Below are positions 18,290 through 25,873 of a stretch of 64,000 bases of DNA, in pieces (within the stretch, counting starts at the first letter, position 1; each line of letters begins with the position of its first letter). The position numbers and the translations under genes were made by a program. Source of the DNA: Bdellovibrio bacteriovorus str. Tiberius (GTDB taxonomy: Bacteria > Bdellovibrionota > Bdellovibrionia > Bdellovibrionales > Bdellovibrionaceae); contig NC_019567.1 in NCBI RefSeq assembly GCF_000317895.1, positions 3,286,001-3,350,000 on the forward strand. The letters run 5' to 3'. The notes under the pieces were generated by a model. The model searched no databases. It saw only the letters and a list, made by a program, of their open reading frames with translations, and had not been told where the DNA came from.

Positions 18290-19015
18290 ATGAAAGCACT
18301 TCTGATCAGTTTTATTCTTTTGATCTGCTCCCCCGCCTGGTCCCTGCAGTCAGCCTTTGGCGGCACGATTGAAGGTTTAAGCATTCCCAATTCGCACGAA
18401 GTATATAGCGACGCCAGTGGCGCTCGTGTGGTGCGTGGGATGGAGCCCAGAAACAAGGCCCAGATTCATGAGCTGCTGGATTCCGGCATCGAAGAAGTTC
18501 TGATCTTTAAAACCGACACCAAAGGCGAAGTGGCCAAAGAAATCACCCAGCTGCAAAACGCGGGTCTTTCTGCCGCGGCGATCACTCATGTGCCCTTTCC
18601 GTGGAAAGACCTGCATGACTACAAAGCGGCCTGCCGCATGACGATTGAGGCTTTAAAAACAATTGAAAGATCAGTAAAGGCCGGAAGAAGCATTTACTTC
18701 CACTGCACGGTGGGTGAAGACCGCACGGGTTATCTGGCGGGTCTGTGGGGCCTGTGGACCGGTGAATTTGAAACGGCAGCACAGGCCTTTAAAACCGAAA
18801 TGTGTGCCCGGGGTTATGAAGCGGGTAATCCACGCAAGCCTTACAAAGAGGTTGTCGCCAAGATTCGTGAAACACTGACGCCGACCTATCTGAAAATGGC
18901 CACGGTGCTGACAGAAGCCCGCGCACGCGGGCAGAACCTGCACGGGTCCCTGTGCAATCAGGAACCCGTGATTGAAAACGCTGCGGCTTTCCGCTGCGTC
19001 AGCAAAAGAAACTAG
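18290..19015 (+). CDS. Secreted tyrosine/dual-specificity phosphatase-like protein
   Basis: A 241-residue protein with a signal peptide (MKALLISFILLICSPAWS). The phosphatase P-loop HCTVGEDRTG carries the catalytic Cys139 and Arg145 of the CX5R signature. The upstream RVVRGMEPRNKAQIHELLDSGIEEVLIF and ITHVPFPWKDL segments match the atypical dual-specificity/DSP-PTPase fold. It would act in the periplasm, outside the cell or in prey on phosphotyrosine, phosphoinositide-like or inositol phosphate substrates; the substrate is unknown. The start codon sits directly behind a hairpin (18262-18287). Its stop overlaps the convergent NTF2-like gene's stop in the palindrome CTAG. Confidence 0.82.
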   Translation: MKALLISFILLICSPAWSLQSAFGGTIEGLSIPNSHEVYSDASGARVVRGMEPRNKAQIHELLDSGIEEVLIFKTDTKGEVAKEITQLQNAGLSAAAITHVPFPWKDLHDYKAACRMTIEALKTIERSVKAGRSIYFHCTVGEDRTGYLAGLWGLWTGEFETAAQAFKTEMCARGYEAGNPRKPYKEVVAKIRETLTPTYLKMATVLTEARARGQNLHGSLCNQEPVIENAAAFRCVSKRN

Positions 19016-19461
19016 AACATGGTGTTGGTATTTGCGGCCTTTTCAGGAATCTCCTGAATCACGTCCCAGTGCTCGACAATCTTGCCGCCTTCAACACGGA
19101 AGATGTCCACGATCGCGCGTCCGCGGTCGTCTTTGTTCTGTTTGGACAAGACATGCAAAACCACCAGATCCCCTTCAGCAACCACACGCTTGATTTCGCT
19201 GCGAGCTTCAGGATTGGCTTTGAAGTGCGGAATGAAATAGCCCGTGAACGGTTTCACCCCGTCCGGAACCATGGGATTGTGCTGAATGTACTTTGAACCA
19301 AAGTACTTGTCGGCGGCTTCCTGAACCTTGTGATCTCGAAAGACCATATTATAGAAATCAGTGACGATTTTTTTATTTTCTTCCACGGTGGTTTTCTTTG
19401 CCATCGCCGGAAGGGCCAAAGACAGAATCAATGCGGCAGTTACTGCTTTAAATGCTTTCAT
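19012..19461 (-). CDS. Exported SnoaL/NTF2-like protein
   Basis: A 149-residue protein with a signal peptide (MKAFKAVTAALILSLALPAMA) and a SnoaL-like NTF2 fold: KIVTDFYNMVFRDHKVQEAADKYFGSKYIQHNPMVPDG, then KRVVAEGDLVVLHVLSKQNKDDRGRAIVDIFRVEGGKIVEHWDVIQ, the classical pocket residues of the polyketide-cyclase-like group. Members often bind or isomerise small hydrophobic molecules, or have no known activity. It lies 12 bases after the NAD(P)-binding protein gene on the same strand, so it is probably the third gene of the Rrf2-regulated unit. Confidence 0.83.
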   Translation of the reverse strand: MKAFKAVTAALILSLALPAMAKKTTVEENKKIVTDFYNMVFRDHKVQEAADKYFGSKYIQHNPMVPDGVKPFTGYFIPHFKANPEARSEIKRVVAEGDLVVLHVLSKQNKDDRGRAIVDIFRVEGGKIVEHWDVIQEIPEKAANTNTMF

Positions 19462-19473
19462 CGAATGCCCTTT

Positions 19474-20097
19474 CTAGTAACCAATGGTGAAACGTTGTTT
19501 AAGGTGCAGGGATTTTTCCAGTTCATCCACCATGGCGACAGCATAGTCGGCGGTGGAAATTCGGCTTTCGTTTTTTGCATCAAAGACCGGATTGTCTTTT
19601 CCCAGACGGAACTTGCCGGTGCGAGGCCCTGGTTCGATCATCAGTGCCGGACTGAAGAAGGTCCAATCCAGATCGTTCTGGGTGCGGATGAAGTTCAGAA
19701 TCTCGCGCGTGGCGCGTGCGCCGTCTTTCCATTCCGCGGGGAACTGAGGCGTATCCACCAACTGCACTCCCGGAGAAATCTCCAAAGACCCGGCCCCACC
19801 CACAATCAGCAGACGTTTGATGCCAGCTTTTTTCGTTGCGGCTGCATAGGATTTGGCGCCAGTCACACTCATGTCAGTTCCTGGATTATAGGCACTCACA
19901 ACAGCGTCCTGACCCTTCAGAATTTCAGCCAGCTTGTCCGTGTCAGTGACATCGGCTTTTTTCACCAGCAGATTTTCGCGGGATTTGATTTTTTCGGGAT
20001 TTCTGACAATGGCGGTGACTTTGTGTCCGCGGCTTAGCAGTTCTTCCAAAATGTCGGTTCCGATAAATCCGGAAGCTCCGATCAGTGCTACATTCAT
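19474..20097 (-). CDS. NAD(P)-binding oxidoreductase, YwnB-like
   Basis: A 207-residue atypical short-chain dehydrogenase. The N-terminal dinucleotide motif GASGFIG is at residues 7-13 and VTAIVRNPEKIK suggests NADP preference. Later VGGAGSLEISPGVQL and WTFFSPALMIEPGPRTGKFR match the YwnB / flavin-reductase-like group. It has a strong ribosome site (AAGGAG, 6-7 bases before ATG). Upstream lies a 17-base dyad that nearly matches one at the Rrf2 regulator's own promoter, which points to local control. B. subtilis has the same pairing (ywnA regulator next to ywnB). The natural substrate is unknown; a role in redox or electrophile stress fits the pairing. Confidence 0.85.
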   Translation of the reverse strand: MNVALIGASGFIGTDILEELLSRGHKVTAIVRNPEKIKSRENLLVKKADVTDTDKLAEILKGQDAVVSAYNPGTDMSVTGAKSYAAATKKAGIKRLLIVGGAGSLEISPGVQLVDTPQFPAEWKDGARATREILNFIRTQNDLDWTFFSPALMIEPGPRTGKFRLGKDNPVFDAKNESRISTADYAVAMVDELEKSLHLKQRFTIGY

Positions 20098-20114
20098 GGT
20101 TTTCTCCTTTGTTA

Positions 20115-20131
20115 GTAACCATATTTGTTAC
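20115..20131 (-). promoter_or_regulatory. Rrf2 operator candidate before the YwnB-like gene
   Basis: GTAACCATATTTGTTAC has perfect 5-bp arms (GTAAC/GTTAC) with a 7-base AT-rich centre. On the minus strand it overlaps a possible -10 (TATGGT), placing it where a bound repressor would block transcription. It matches the site at 20580-20596 at 14 of 17 positions. Confidence 0.65.
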
Positions 20132-20156
20132 AGTTTAATGCAAAAAAACAGAAGCC

Positions 20157-20576
20157 CTAGTCGACCTTGTGAACCAGATCCGAAAGCTTCGTCTGCTTCA
20201 GCTGATCTGCCACGCAGTCATTCACTTCCGAAAATACCGGCGTCAGCAGCTTCGCCATGCTGGTGCTGACAGGACATCTTGTATTGGGCCGGTTCGGGTT
20301 GAAAGCAAATACGTCGGATTCACCAACGGCCTGATAAATGTCACGCAGGGTGATCTTCTCTGCCGGTCGGGCCAGTTCGACTCCGCCGCCTTTTCCCTGA
20401 TGACAAGTCAGCAGACCCGCTTTGGAAAGCTCGGCCATCAGACGGCGCACCACCACCGGATTGGTGTTGACGCTTCCCGCCACAATGTCGCTCTTCAGAA
20501 GCTCCCCATTGGGGGCATCGTGAGCTACCAGGGTCATAATATGAGTCGCAACTGCGAATCTGCTATTAGCTGCCAT
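20157..20576 (-). CDS. Rrf2-family transcriptional regulator
   Basis: A 139-residue winged-helix repressor of the Rrf2 family: SRFAVATHIMTLVAHDAPNGELLKSDIVAGSVNTNPVVVRRLMAELSKAGLLTCHQGKGGGVELARPAEKITLRDIYQAV is the typical DNA-binding and wing region. It lacks the three-cysteine cluster of IscR/NsrR (only isolated cysteines, as in TCHQG and TRCPV), so it resembles the YwnA/CymR-like branch, perhaps sensing through one cysteine. The promoter lies so close that the transcript probably begins at the ATG itself (leaderless), and an operator overlaps the -10. With the downstream YwnB-like and NTF2-like genes it forms a small autoregulated unit. Confidence 0.92.
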   Translation of the reverse strand: MAANSRFAVATHIMTLVAHDAPNGELLKSDIVAGSVNTNPVVVRRLMAELSKAGLLTCHQGKGGGVELARPAEKITLRDIYQAVGESDVFAFNPNRPNTRCPVSTSMAKLLTPVFSEVNDCVADQLKQTKLSDLVHKVD

Positions 20577-20579
20577 ACT

Positions 20580-20596
20580 GTAACTATATTAGTTTC
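20580..20596 (-). promoter_or_regulatory. Rrf2 operator candidate at the regulator's own promoter
   Basis: GTAACTATATTAGTTTC is an imperfect dyad that covers the -10 element and part of the spacer of the regulator's promoter, and resembles the dyad before the next gene. Autorepression is the natural reading. Confidence 0.65.
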
Positions 20597-20611
20597 ATTT
20601 AAGCCCGTCAA
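20583..20611 (-). promoter_or_regulatory. Sigma-70-type promoter giving a leaderless Rrf2 transcript
   Basis: On the minus strand TTGACG (20606-20611), a 17-base spacer and TATAGT (20583-20588) fit a housekeeping promoter. Only six bases separate the -10 from the ATG, so the start of transcription falls on or next to the start codon, and no Shine-Dalgarno sequence is present. Confidence 0.7.
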
Positions 20612-20687
20612 GAGGTCATTTATCAGCCCCCGCGGTTGAGGGGCATCCCTGTTGATTTTTTACCTGGGACCTGATTATCTGTCCCAT

Positions 20688-21977
20688 ATGGAAACAAAAT
20701 ACTTATCAGGTTTCGGAAATCACTTTTCCACAGAAGCTCGCCCGAACTCTTTGCCTCAGGACCAGAACTCTCCACAAAAGGCCCCGGCGGGTCTTTACCC
20801 TGAACAGCTTAGCGGCACGGCCTTTACAGCTCCTCGTCATTCCAATATGTTTTCCTGGCTGTATCGCATCCGCCCGTCCGTGATGCACAAGCCTTTTGCT
20901 CCGTTGAAGGATCTGACTTCCAAAACCTTCTTCAAGCCTCAGCACATCAATCCCAATCAAATGCGCTGGAATCCGCTGGCTGAAACTTCCGCGAAGCAGG
21001 ATTTCGTGGAAGGCATCCGCACGGTGTGTGGCACAGGCTCTGTGCACGAACAACGTGGTTTGAATGCGCATCTTTATTCCTTCAACAAGTCCATGGACAC
21101 GCGTTACTTCATGAATGCCGATGGTGACTTCCTGCTGGTTCCTCAAAAAGGTTCTTTGCATGTGAAAACCGAAATGGGCTTTATGGAAGTTGAACCCGGC
21201 GAAATCGCACTGGTTCCCCGTGGAATGAAGTTCCAGGTGAATCCACTGAAAGAAGGCACCACTTGCACTGGTTATATCGGTGAAAACTTTGGTGCGGCAT
21301 TCAGACTGCCGGATCTGGGCCCGATTGGCGCCAACGGCCTTGCACACCGTCGTCACTTCCTGACTCCGGTGGCGGCGTTCGAAGACAAAGAAGGAAAGTT
21401 TGAACTGGTCGGCAAATTTGCCGGCGAACTGTGGGGCGCTGAAATCGGTCACTCGCCACTGGATGTGGTTGCATGGCATGGAAACTTTGTTCCATTCAAG
21501 TATGACCTACGCAAATTTAACACCATCAACACTGTCAGCTATGATCATCCAGATCCATCCATCTTCACTGTGCTGACTTCACCAAGTGAAGTTCCGGGCA
21601 CCGCGAACGTGGACTTTGCGATCTTCCCGCCACGCTGGATGGTGGGTGAACACACCTTCCGCCCGCCGTACTTCCACCGCAACTGCATGAGCGAATACAT
21701 GGGTTTGATCTATGGCGAATACGACGCGAAAACCGCTGGGGGCTTTGTTCCTGGCGGCGGCAGCCTGCACAACTTCTATTCCGCTCACGGGCCGGATGTG
21801 GATGCATTTGAAAAAGCCAGCAACGCGGATTTGAAACCGCACAAAATCGAAGCCACCATGGCCTTTATGTTTGAATCCCGTTCACCATATATGGTGACGG
21901 ACTTCGCGATGGGAAAAGACTTCCTGCAGGACGACTATCAGAACTGCTGGCAGGGTTTTAAGAAATACTTCAAATAA
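20688..21977 (+). CDS. hmgA: Homogentisate 1,2-dioxygenase
   Basis: This Fe(II) enzyme opens the ring of homogentisate in tyrosine/phenylalanine breakdown. It begins [13 protein letters not shown], the family's hallmark N-terminus, so I place the start at the ATG at 20688 (429 residues) rather than 12 codons upstream. The iron ligands lie in [16 protein letters not shown] (His and Glu) and in [11 protein letters not shown] (His). The first Shine-Dalgarno is weak. No maleylacetoacetate isomerase or fumarylacetoacetase gene is adjacent, so the rest of the pathway must be elsewhere. A strong terminator follows. Confidence 0.97.
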   Translation: METKYLSGFGNHFSTEARPNSLPQDQNSPQKAPAGLYPEQLSGTAFTAPRHSNMFSWLYRIRPSVMHKPFAPLKDLTSKTFFKPQHINPNQMRWNPLAETSAKQDFVEGIRTVCGTGSVHEQRGLNAHLYSFNKSMDTRYFMNADGDFLLVPQKGSLHVKTEMGFMEVEPGEIALVPRGMKFQVNPLKEGTTCTGYIGENFGAAFRLPDLGPIGANGLAHRRHFLTPVAAFEDKEGKFELVGKFAGELWGAEIGHSPLDVVAWHGNFVPFKYDLRKFNTINTVSYDHPDPSIFTVLTSPSEVPGTANVDFAIFPPRWMVGEHTFRPPYFHRNCMSEYMGLIYGEYDAKTAGGFVPGGGSLHNFYSAHGPDVDAFEKASNADLKPHKIEATMAFMFESRSPYMVTDFAMGKDFLQDDYQNCWQGFKKYFK

Positions 21978-21979
21978 AG

Positions 21980-22006
21980 AAAAAGCCGGGGCAACCCGGC
22001 TTTTTT
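21980..22006. terminator. Bidirectional terminator between hmgA and methyltransferase gene
   Basis: AAAAAGCCGGG pairs with CCCGGCTTTTTT around GCAA. It has runs of A and T on both sides, so it can end both convergent transcripts; the T run overlaps the methyltransferase stop codon. Confidence 0.9.
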
Positions 22007-22763
22007 ATTTCATTCGGGCGTGAAAAATACGCGTGTCGTATTCAATCCGCACCATTCCGTTTTTCTGATATTTATCGAAGATCGCTTCCAATTCGGCTTT
22101 CATCGCGGGATACGCTGCACTGTCCATCTGAGGCATGTACGAAGAAGACAACAACCGCCCCAGCAATCCTGCGAAATCCAGATCCTGATAATTGAAAATC
22201 ACATGCTCATTGTAGGCACCCAGAAAACTTTCAATCTGCGCCTGATCGATATTGTTGTGACGAACCTGCTTATAATCTGAACCATAGTTCGCAATCAGTG
22301 CTTCATAGTCCACGTTAAATCCCGTGCCCGTCATACGACGATCATTCCAGATCAACGCCGCCGTTCCCGGCGATTTCAGAATGCGTTTGAACTCTTTCTG
22401 CGTCGCCACCGGCTCAAACCAGTGAAAGGCTTGAGCGGCAATCACGAAATCCACGCTGTCGGCAGGCAGCCCGGTGTTTTCCGATGAACCGTTCACACTG
22501 TGAAAGTCAGGATAACCCACCAGCGTCTTTTCAGCAGCAGCCCGCATTTTGGCGTTGGGCTCTACACCGTAAACTTTGTTTCCGTTGTCCAAAAAGATCT
22601 CGGTCGAAATCCCCGTCCCCGAACCCACATCAGCCACCGCCATGTCCGGCCTTAACCCCAATTGGTCGATGAAAAACTTAAGCAGTTCGGAGGGATACGA
22701 GGGTCGAAACTTGACGTAGTTATCAACCCGGTCACTAAAGCGTTGAGTCGGTTTGAAATCCAT
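22005..22763 (-). CDS. Class I SAM-dependent methyltransferase
   Basis: A 252-residue methyltransferase of the UbiE/Methyltransf_11 group. Motif I is VADVGSGTGISTEIFL near residues 34-49, followed by VYGVEPNAKMRAAAE (motif II region), PADSVDFVIAAQAFHWF (post-II) and FKRILKSPGTAALIWNDRR (motif III). I chose Met at 22763 (MDFKPTQRFSDRVDNYVKFRPSYP), six codons inside the longest frame, because this is the usual family start. It lies 45 bases after the small secreted protein gene on the same strand. The substrate is not deducible from sequence. Confidence 0.88.
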   Translation of the reverse strand: MDFKPTQRFSDRVDNYVKFRPSYPSELLKFFIDQLGLRPDMAVADVGSGTGISTEIFLDNGNKVYGVEPNAKMRAAAEKTLVGYPDFHSVNGSSENTGLPADSVDFVIAAQAFHWFEPVATQKEFKRILKSPGTAALIWNDRRMTGTGFNVDYEALIANYGSDYKQVRHNNIDQAQIESFLGAYNEHVIFNYQDLDFAGLLGRLLSSSYMPQMDSAAYPAMKAELEAIFDKYQKNGMVRIEYDTRIFHARMK

Positions 22764-22808
22764 ATCTGAACTATACCGCAACGCTTCGGAAAAGTAAGCA
22801 GGTACCTT

Positions 22809-23294
22809 TTAGTTGGGGTTGATGATGTCCATTTTCTTTTGGATTTTAACGGGCGTCATATGGCCGTTGCCGGATTCGGTGTACCCGATCAACTCGACAG
22901 TGGCTGTGACTTTTTCAGGGCTGCCGATTGGCAAGCCGCCGCACTTGATCGGACAAGTCAGATCAAGAATTTCGTTGTTGGTCATGCGCACCGGAATACC
23001 AATGGCATCCAGCTGATAGTCAGAATAAGTGCAGGTGTAAGAACGAATTGAGGACTTGAAGGTGACCTGAATCATTGCCGGCGCAAAAAATTCCCCACTG
23101 CGGTTGGCGATACGAATCTGTGGAATATCAATGTACGGAGAAGCAATATCACGACGATTTGATCCGTCCTGATAAGCCATGCAGCTGATGGACGTGGAAT
23201 GAATGACGAAGGCCTCTTTTTGCACCGTCATTTCCACGGCGGCTTGAGTTGTCATGGCAAACAAAAACACCAAAGCGCTGGCGGCTTTTTTCAT
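22809..23294 (-). CDS. Small secreted protein, unknown function
   Basis: A 161-residue protein with a clear signal peptide (MKKAASALVFLFAMTTQAAV). The mature part is beta-rich and has four cysteines (ISCMAY, YTCTYS, LTCPIKCGG), which probably form disulfides in the periplasm. No family is recognised. It has a good ribosome site (AAGGAGGAATT before ATG). It is probably cotranscribed with the downstream methyltransferase, although the functional link is unclear. Confidence 0.7.
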   Translation of the reverse strand: MKKAASALVFLFAMTTQAAVEMTVQKEAFVIHSTSISCMAYQDGSNRRDIASPYIDIPQIRIANRSGEFFAPAMIQVTFKSSIRSYTCTYSDYQLDAIGIPVRMTNNEILDLTCPIKCGGLPIGSPEKVTATVELIGYTESGNGHMTPVKIQKKMDIINPN

Positions 23295-23386
23295 AATTCC
23301 TCCTTGAATACAAAAAGGATACGCCCTGCAGACCGTGACCGCAAAACTTCAGACTTTTAAGTGATCCAGAGGATTCGGCGTAGTAC

Positions 23387-24145
23387 TTAGGACTCTTCAG
23401 AAGGAAGATACACCCATTCGCCCACGCCATTTTTCAGACAGAAGACTTTCACGCGCTCTTCAAACCACGACCCCAGATTCACCGAGCGCACGGAGTGCCC
23501 GTTGATGGCTTCGGTGTGATCGTCAAACACGTGCATGTGTCCAGAGACAATCAGATCAAAAGGCTTTTCCGCATAGGCTACCGGAGTGTGCTTGCGAATC
23601 ATCGTGATCAGCTCACCTTCATTGGACACACGATAATGTCCACTGCGTTCGCGGCTTTTTTTGCTGGCTTTGTTTCCGATGTGATCCCAGAACTTACCCG
23701 GCAGAATATTTCCCAGTGGTTTGATATAGGGATTGCGAATGATGCTGCGGTATTTAAGATACTTCTCGTCATTCATATTGATCAGATCCCCGTGCTCACA
23801 ACGCACACGAACCCCGTCGATCAGATAATACTGAGCCTCGACAAAAACTTCGATCCCCAGACGTTTTTGGAAGTAACCCTCCACGTGAACATCGTGGTTT
23901 CCTTCGATGAACGTGATCCGGGCCCCGGCTTTGCGAAGGTCTCCCAGTGTCTGCATCAAAGGTTCGAATTTTTTGGCGAAATAGGTATGACCACCCACCC
24001 ACAGATCGAAGATATCCCCGAGCATGAAAAGGTGAACTTGCTGCGGATTGCCCGCCAGCAAAGAACGCAAAAAGCGCAACAGGATTTTCCCATTGCGCTC
24101 TTCAGCGGTTTTCAAGTGAATGTCGGATATGAACCAGGCTTCCAC
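23387..24145 (-). CDS. lpxH: LpxH-like UDP-2,3-diacylglucosamine phosphoesterase, coupled to ftsZ
   Basis: A 252-residue calcineurin-like metallophosphoesterase. Metal-binding motifs are in order: SDIHL (residues 7-11), GDIFDLW (about 43), GNHD (about 81), a CEHGD segment (about 117) and SGHMH (about 205), the pattern of LpxH, which releases UMP from UDP-2,3-diacylglucosamine in lipid A synthesis on the inner membrane. The start is GTG at 24145 and overlaps the ftsZ stop by one base (TAGTG), so it is translated with FtsZ. In E. coli lpxC, not lpxH, follows ftsZ. A second, more distant relative lies at 49627; which one serves lipid A synthesis is uncertain. Confidence 0.8.
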   Translation of the reverse strand: MEAWFISDIHLKTAEERNGKILLRFLRSLLAGNPQQVHLFMLGDIFDLWVGGHTYFAKKFEPLMQTLGDLRKAGARITFIEGNHDVHVEGYFQKRLGIEVFVEAQYYLIDGVRVRCEHGDLINMNDEKYLKYRSIIRNPYIKPLGNILPGKFWDHIGNKASKKSRERSGHYRVSNEGELITMIRKHTPVAYAEKPFDLIVSGHMHVFDDHTEAINGHSVRSVNLGSWFEERVKVFCLKNGVGEWVYLPSEES

Positions 24146-25812
24146 TATTCTTTATTCAGATCGAATCCTTGTTTCTTGCGGATAAAGGCAGGAACTTCAA
24201 GATTCTGGCTGGAGAACGGAGAGCTCAGGACTTCACGAGCCATGCGGCGCGCTTCTTCCAAAGACTGCTGTTCGTGATCCACATTCATGGACAGCTGTTC
24301 CGGGTTATTGTGCTTGGATTTCAAGTCCTGGCTTTCTTTGAAAGCGCGGGCTTTAGCCAGCAACATGTCACGCGGGGACAAAGATGATTCCACTTGCGGC
24401 TGGATCGGGGTTGCAACTTCCTGTTGTGCAGGAACCTGCTGAGCCTGAACCGGCATCTGAGGCATCATGTTTTGTGCTGCCTGCTGAGCCATCTGTGGAG
24501 TCACGGCAGCTACAGGGGGAACAACCACAGTCTCAGTAACCTGAGGAGCTGCCTCTGTCTGCTGTGGTTGAAGCGTAAAAGACTGAACCTGAGTCTGAAC
24601 CGCAGTGATCGGCGGAAGTTCAACCGCTGGCATCTGAGGCATAACTGGCATTTGTGGCATAGTCGGCATAACCGGCATTTGCGGGTACTGAGGCATTTGT
24701 GGCATCTGCGGCATTACCGGCATCTGTGGCATTTGAGCCATCTGTTGCGGCATTTGCGGCATCTGCATGTTCATGCCACCGAAGTGAGCTGCGTTCTGGT
24801 TCAGGAAATTCTGCATTTGATTAACCTGAGCCATGTCGTTCACAAGCTTCACGTCGTGAGCATCGAAACCAGTTGCGATCACAGTCACACGAACTTCATC
24901 GCCCATGCTTTCATCGATAACCGCACCGAAGATGATTTCTGCATCTTCATGAGCCGCTTCAGTGATCAGAGTGGAAGCTTCGTTCACTTCATACAAAGAA
25001 AGGTCAGAACCACCAGTTACGTTGATGATGATGCCAGTAGCGCCATCGATCTTCACATTTTCCAGCAATGGAGAAGAGATCGCCGCAGTAGCCGCTTCAA
25101 CCGCACGGTTGTCACCTTTAGCTGCGCCAGTACCCATGATTGCAATGCCTTTGGAGGACATAACAGTGCGGATATCTGCGAAGTCCAGATTGATAAGACC
25201 GCGGATGTTGATCAGATCAGAGATACCTTTAACAGCCTGAAGAAGAACTTCGTCCGCTTTTTTGAAGGTTTCCAGAAGCGGAGTTCTTTCCGCCGCGATG
25301 GAAAGAAGTTTCTGATTCGGGATCACGATCAGAGTGTCCACGTTTTCTTTCAGTTCAGACAGACCGCCTTCAGCGTGTTTGCCGCGTTTTTTTCCTTCGA
25401 ACAGGAAGGGTTTGGTAACAACACCGATAGTCAGTGCGCCAAGCTCACGCGCAATCTTCGCGACGATCGGAGCGCCACCAGTCCCAGTTCCGCCACCCAT
25501 ACCCGCAGTGACGAAGACCATGTCGGAGCCTTCCAATTTTTCAACGATTTCATTGTAGGACTCGATCGCAGCTCTGCGACCCACATCCGGATTTGCACCC
25601 GCGCCAAGACCTTTTGTAAGGTCAAGACCCAACTGGATCTTATTCGGAGATTTGCTGGCGTTCAGGGCCTGGATATCTGTATTGGCAACGATGAATTCAA
25701 CACCGTTCATGCCGGATTCGATCATTGTGGCAACTGCGTTGCTGCCGCCACCGCCGACGCCCACTACTTTAATATTTGCACCAATATTGATATTTTCTTC
25801 CAATTCAAACAT
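24145..25812 (-). CDS. ftsZ: Cell division protein FtsZ with long Met-Pro-Gln linker
   Basis: The tubulin-like GTPase that forms the division ring. Present are the GGGGSNAV N-terminus, the tubulin signature GGGTGTG (about 107-113) and the T7 loop NLDFADIR (about 208). The globular domain ends near residue 320. At 555 residues the protein is far longer than E. coli FtsZ (383) because of a ~180-residue linker with about a dozen MPQ/MPV/MPT units ([18 protein letters not shown]), then a Gln/Val/Pro-rich part. The C-terminal peptide [11 protein letters not shown] matches the FtsA/ZipA-binding tail. The ribosome site is GGAGG, 5 bases before ATG. It follows ftsA by 61 bases and overlaps the LpxH-like gene. 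Confidence 0.98.
   Translation of the reverse strand: MFELEENINIGANIKVVGVGGGGSNAVATMIESGMNGVEFIVANTDIQALNASKSPNKIQLGLDLTKGLGAGANPDVGRRAAIESYNEIVEKLEGSDMVFVTAGMGGGTGTGGAPIVAKIARELGALTIGVVTKPFLFEGKKRGKHAEGGLSELKENVDTLIVIPNQKLLSIAAERTPLLETFKKADEVLLQAVKGISDLINIRGLINLDFADIRTVMSSKGIAIMGTGAAKGDNRAVEAATAAISSPLLENVKIDGATGIIINVTGGSDLSLYEVNEASTLITEAAHEDAEIIFGAVIDESMGDEVRVTVIATGFDAHDVKLVNDMAQVNQMQNFLNQNAAHFGGMNMQMPQMPQQMAQMPQMPVMPQMPQMPQYPQMPVMPTMPQMPVMPQMPAVELPPITAVQTQVQSFTLQPQQTEAAPQVTETVVVPPVAAVTPQMAQQAAQNMMPQMPVQAQQVPAQQEVATPIQPQVESSLSPRDMLLAKARAFKESQDLKSKHNNPEQLSMNVDHEQQSLEEARRMAREVLSSPFSSQNLEVPAFIRKKQGFDLNKE
24631..24775 (-). repeat. Tandem-like MPQ/MPV coding repeats in ftsZ linker
   Basis: About 145 bases of degenerate short repeats of the type ATGCCNCAG encode alternating Met-Pro-Gln and Met-Pro-Val units in the FtsZ linker. 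Such repeats can change length by slippage in multiples of three without losing frame. Confidence 0.7.
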
Positions 25813-25873
25813 TTGATCCTCCCCACAGAATCATCCGCCGTCGCCGAGGCTTGGGCGAACTCAGGCTATAAAT

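Noticed and set aside
24631-24775. Short repeats that could suggest a CRISPR or minisatellite
   Set aside because: They are degenerate Met-Pro-Gln codons in frame within ftsZ, without regular spacers.
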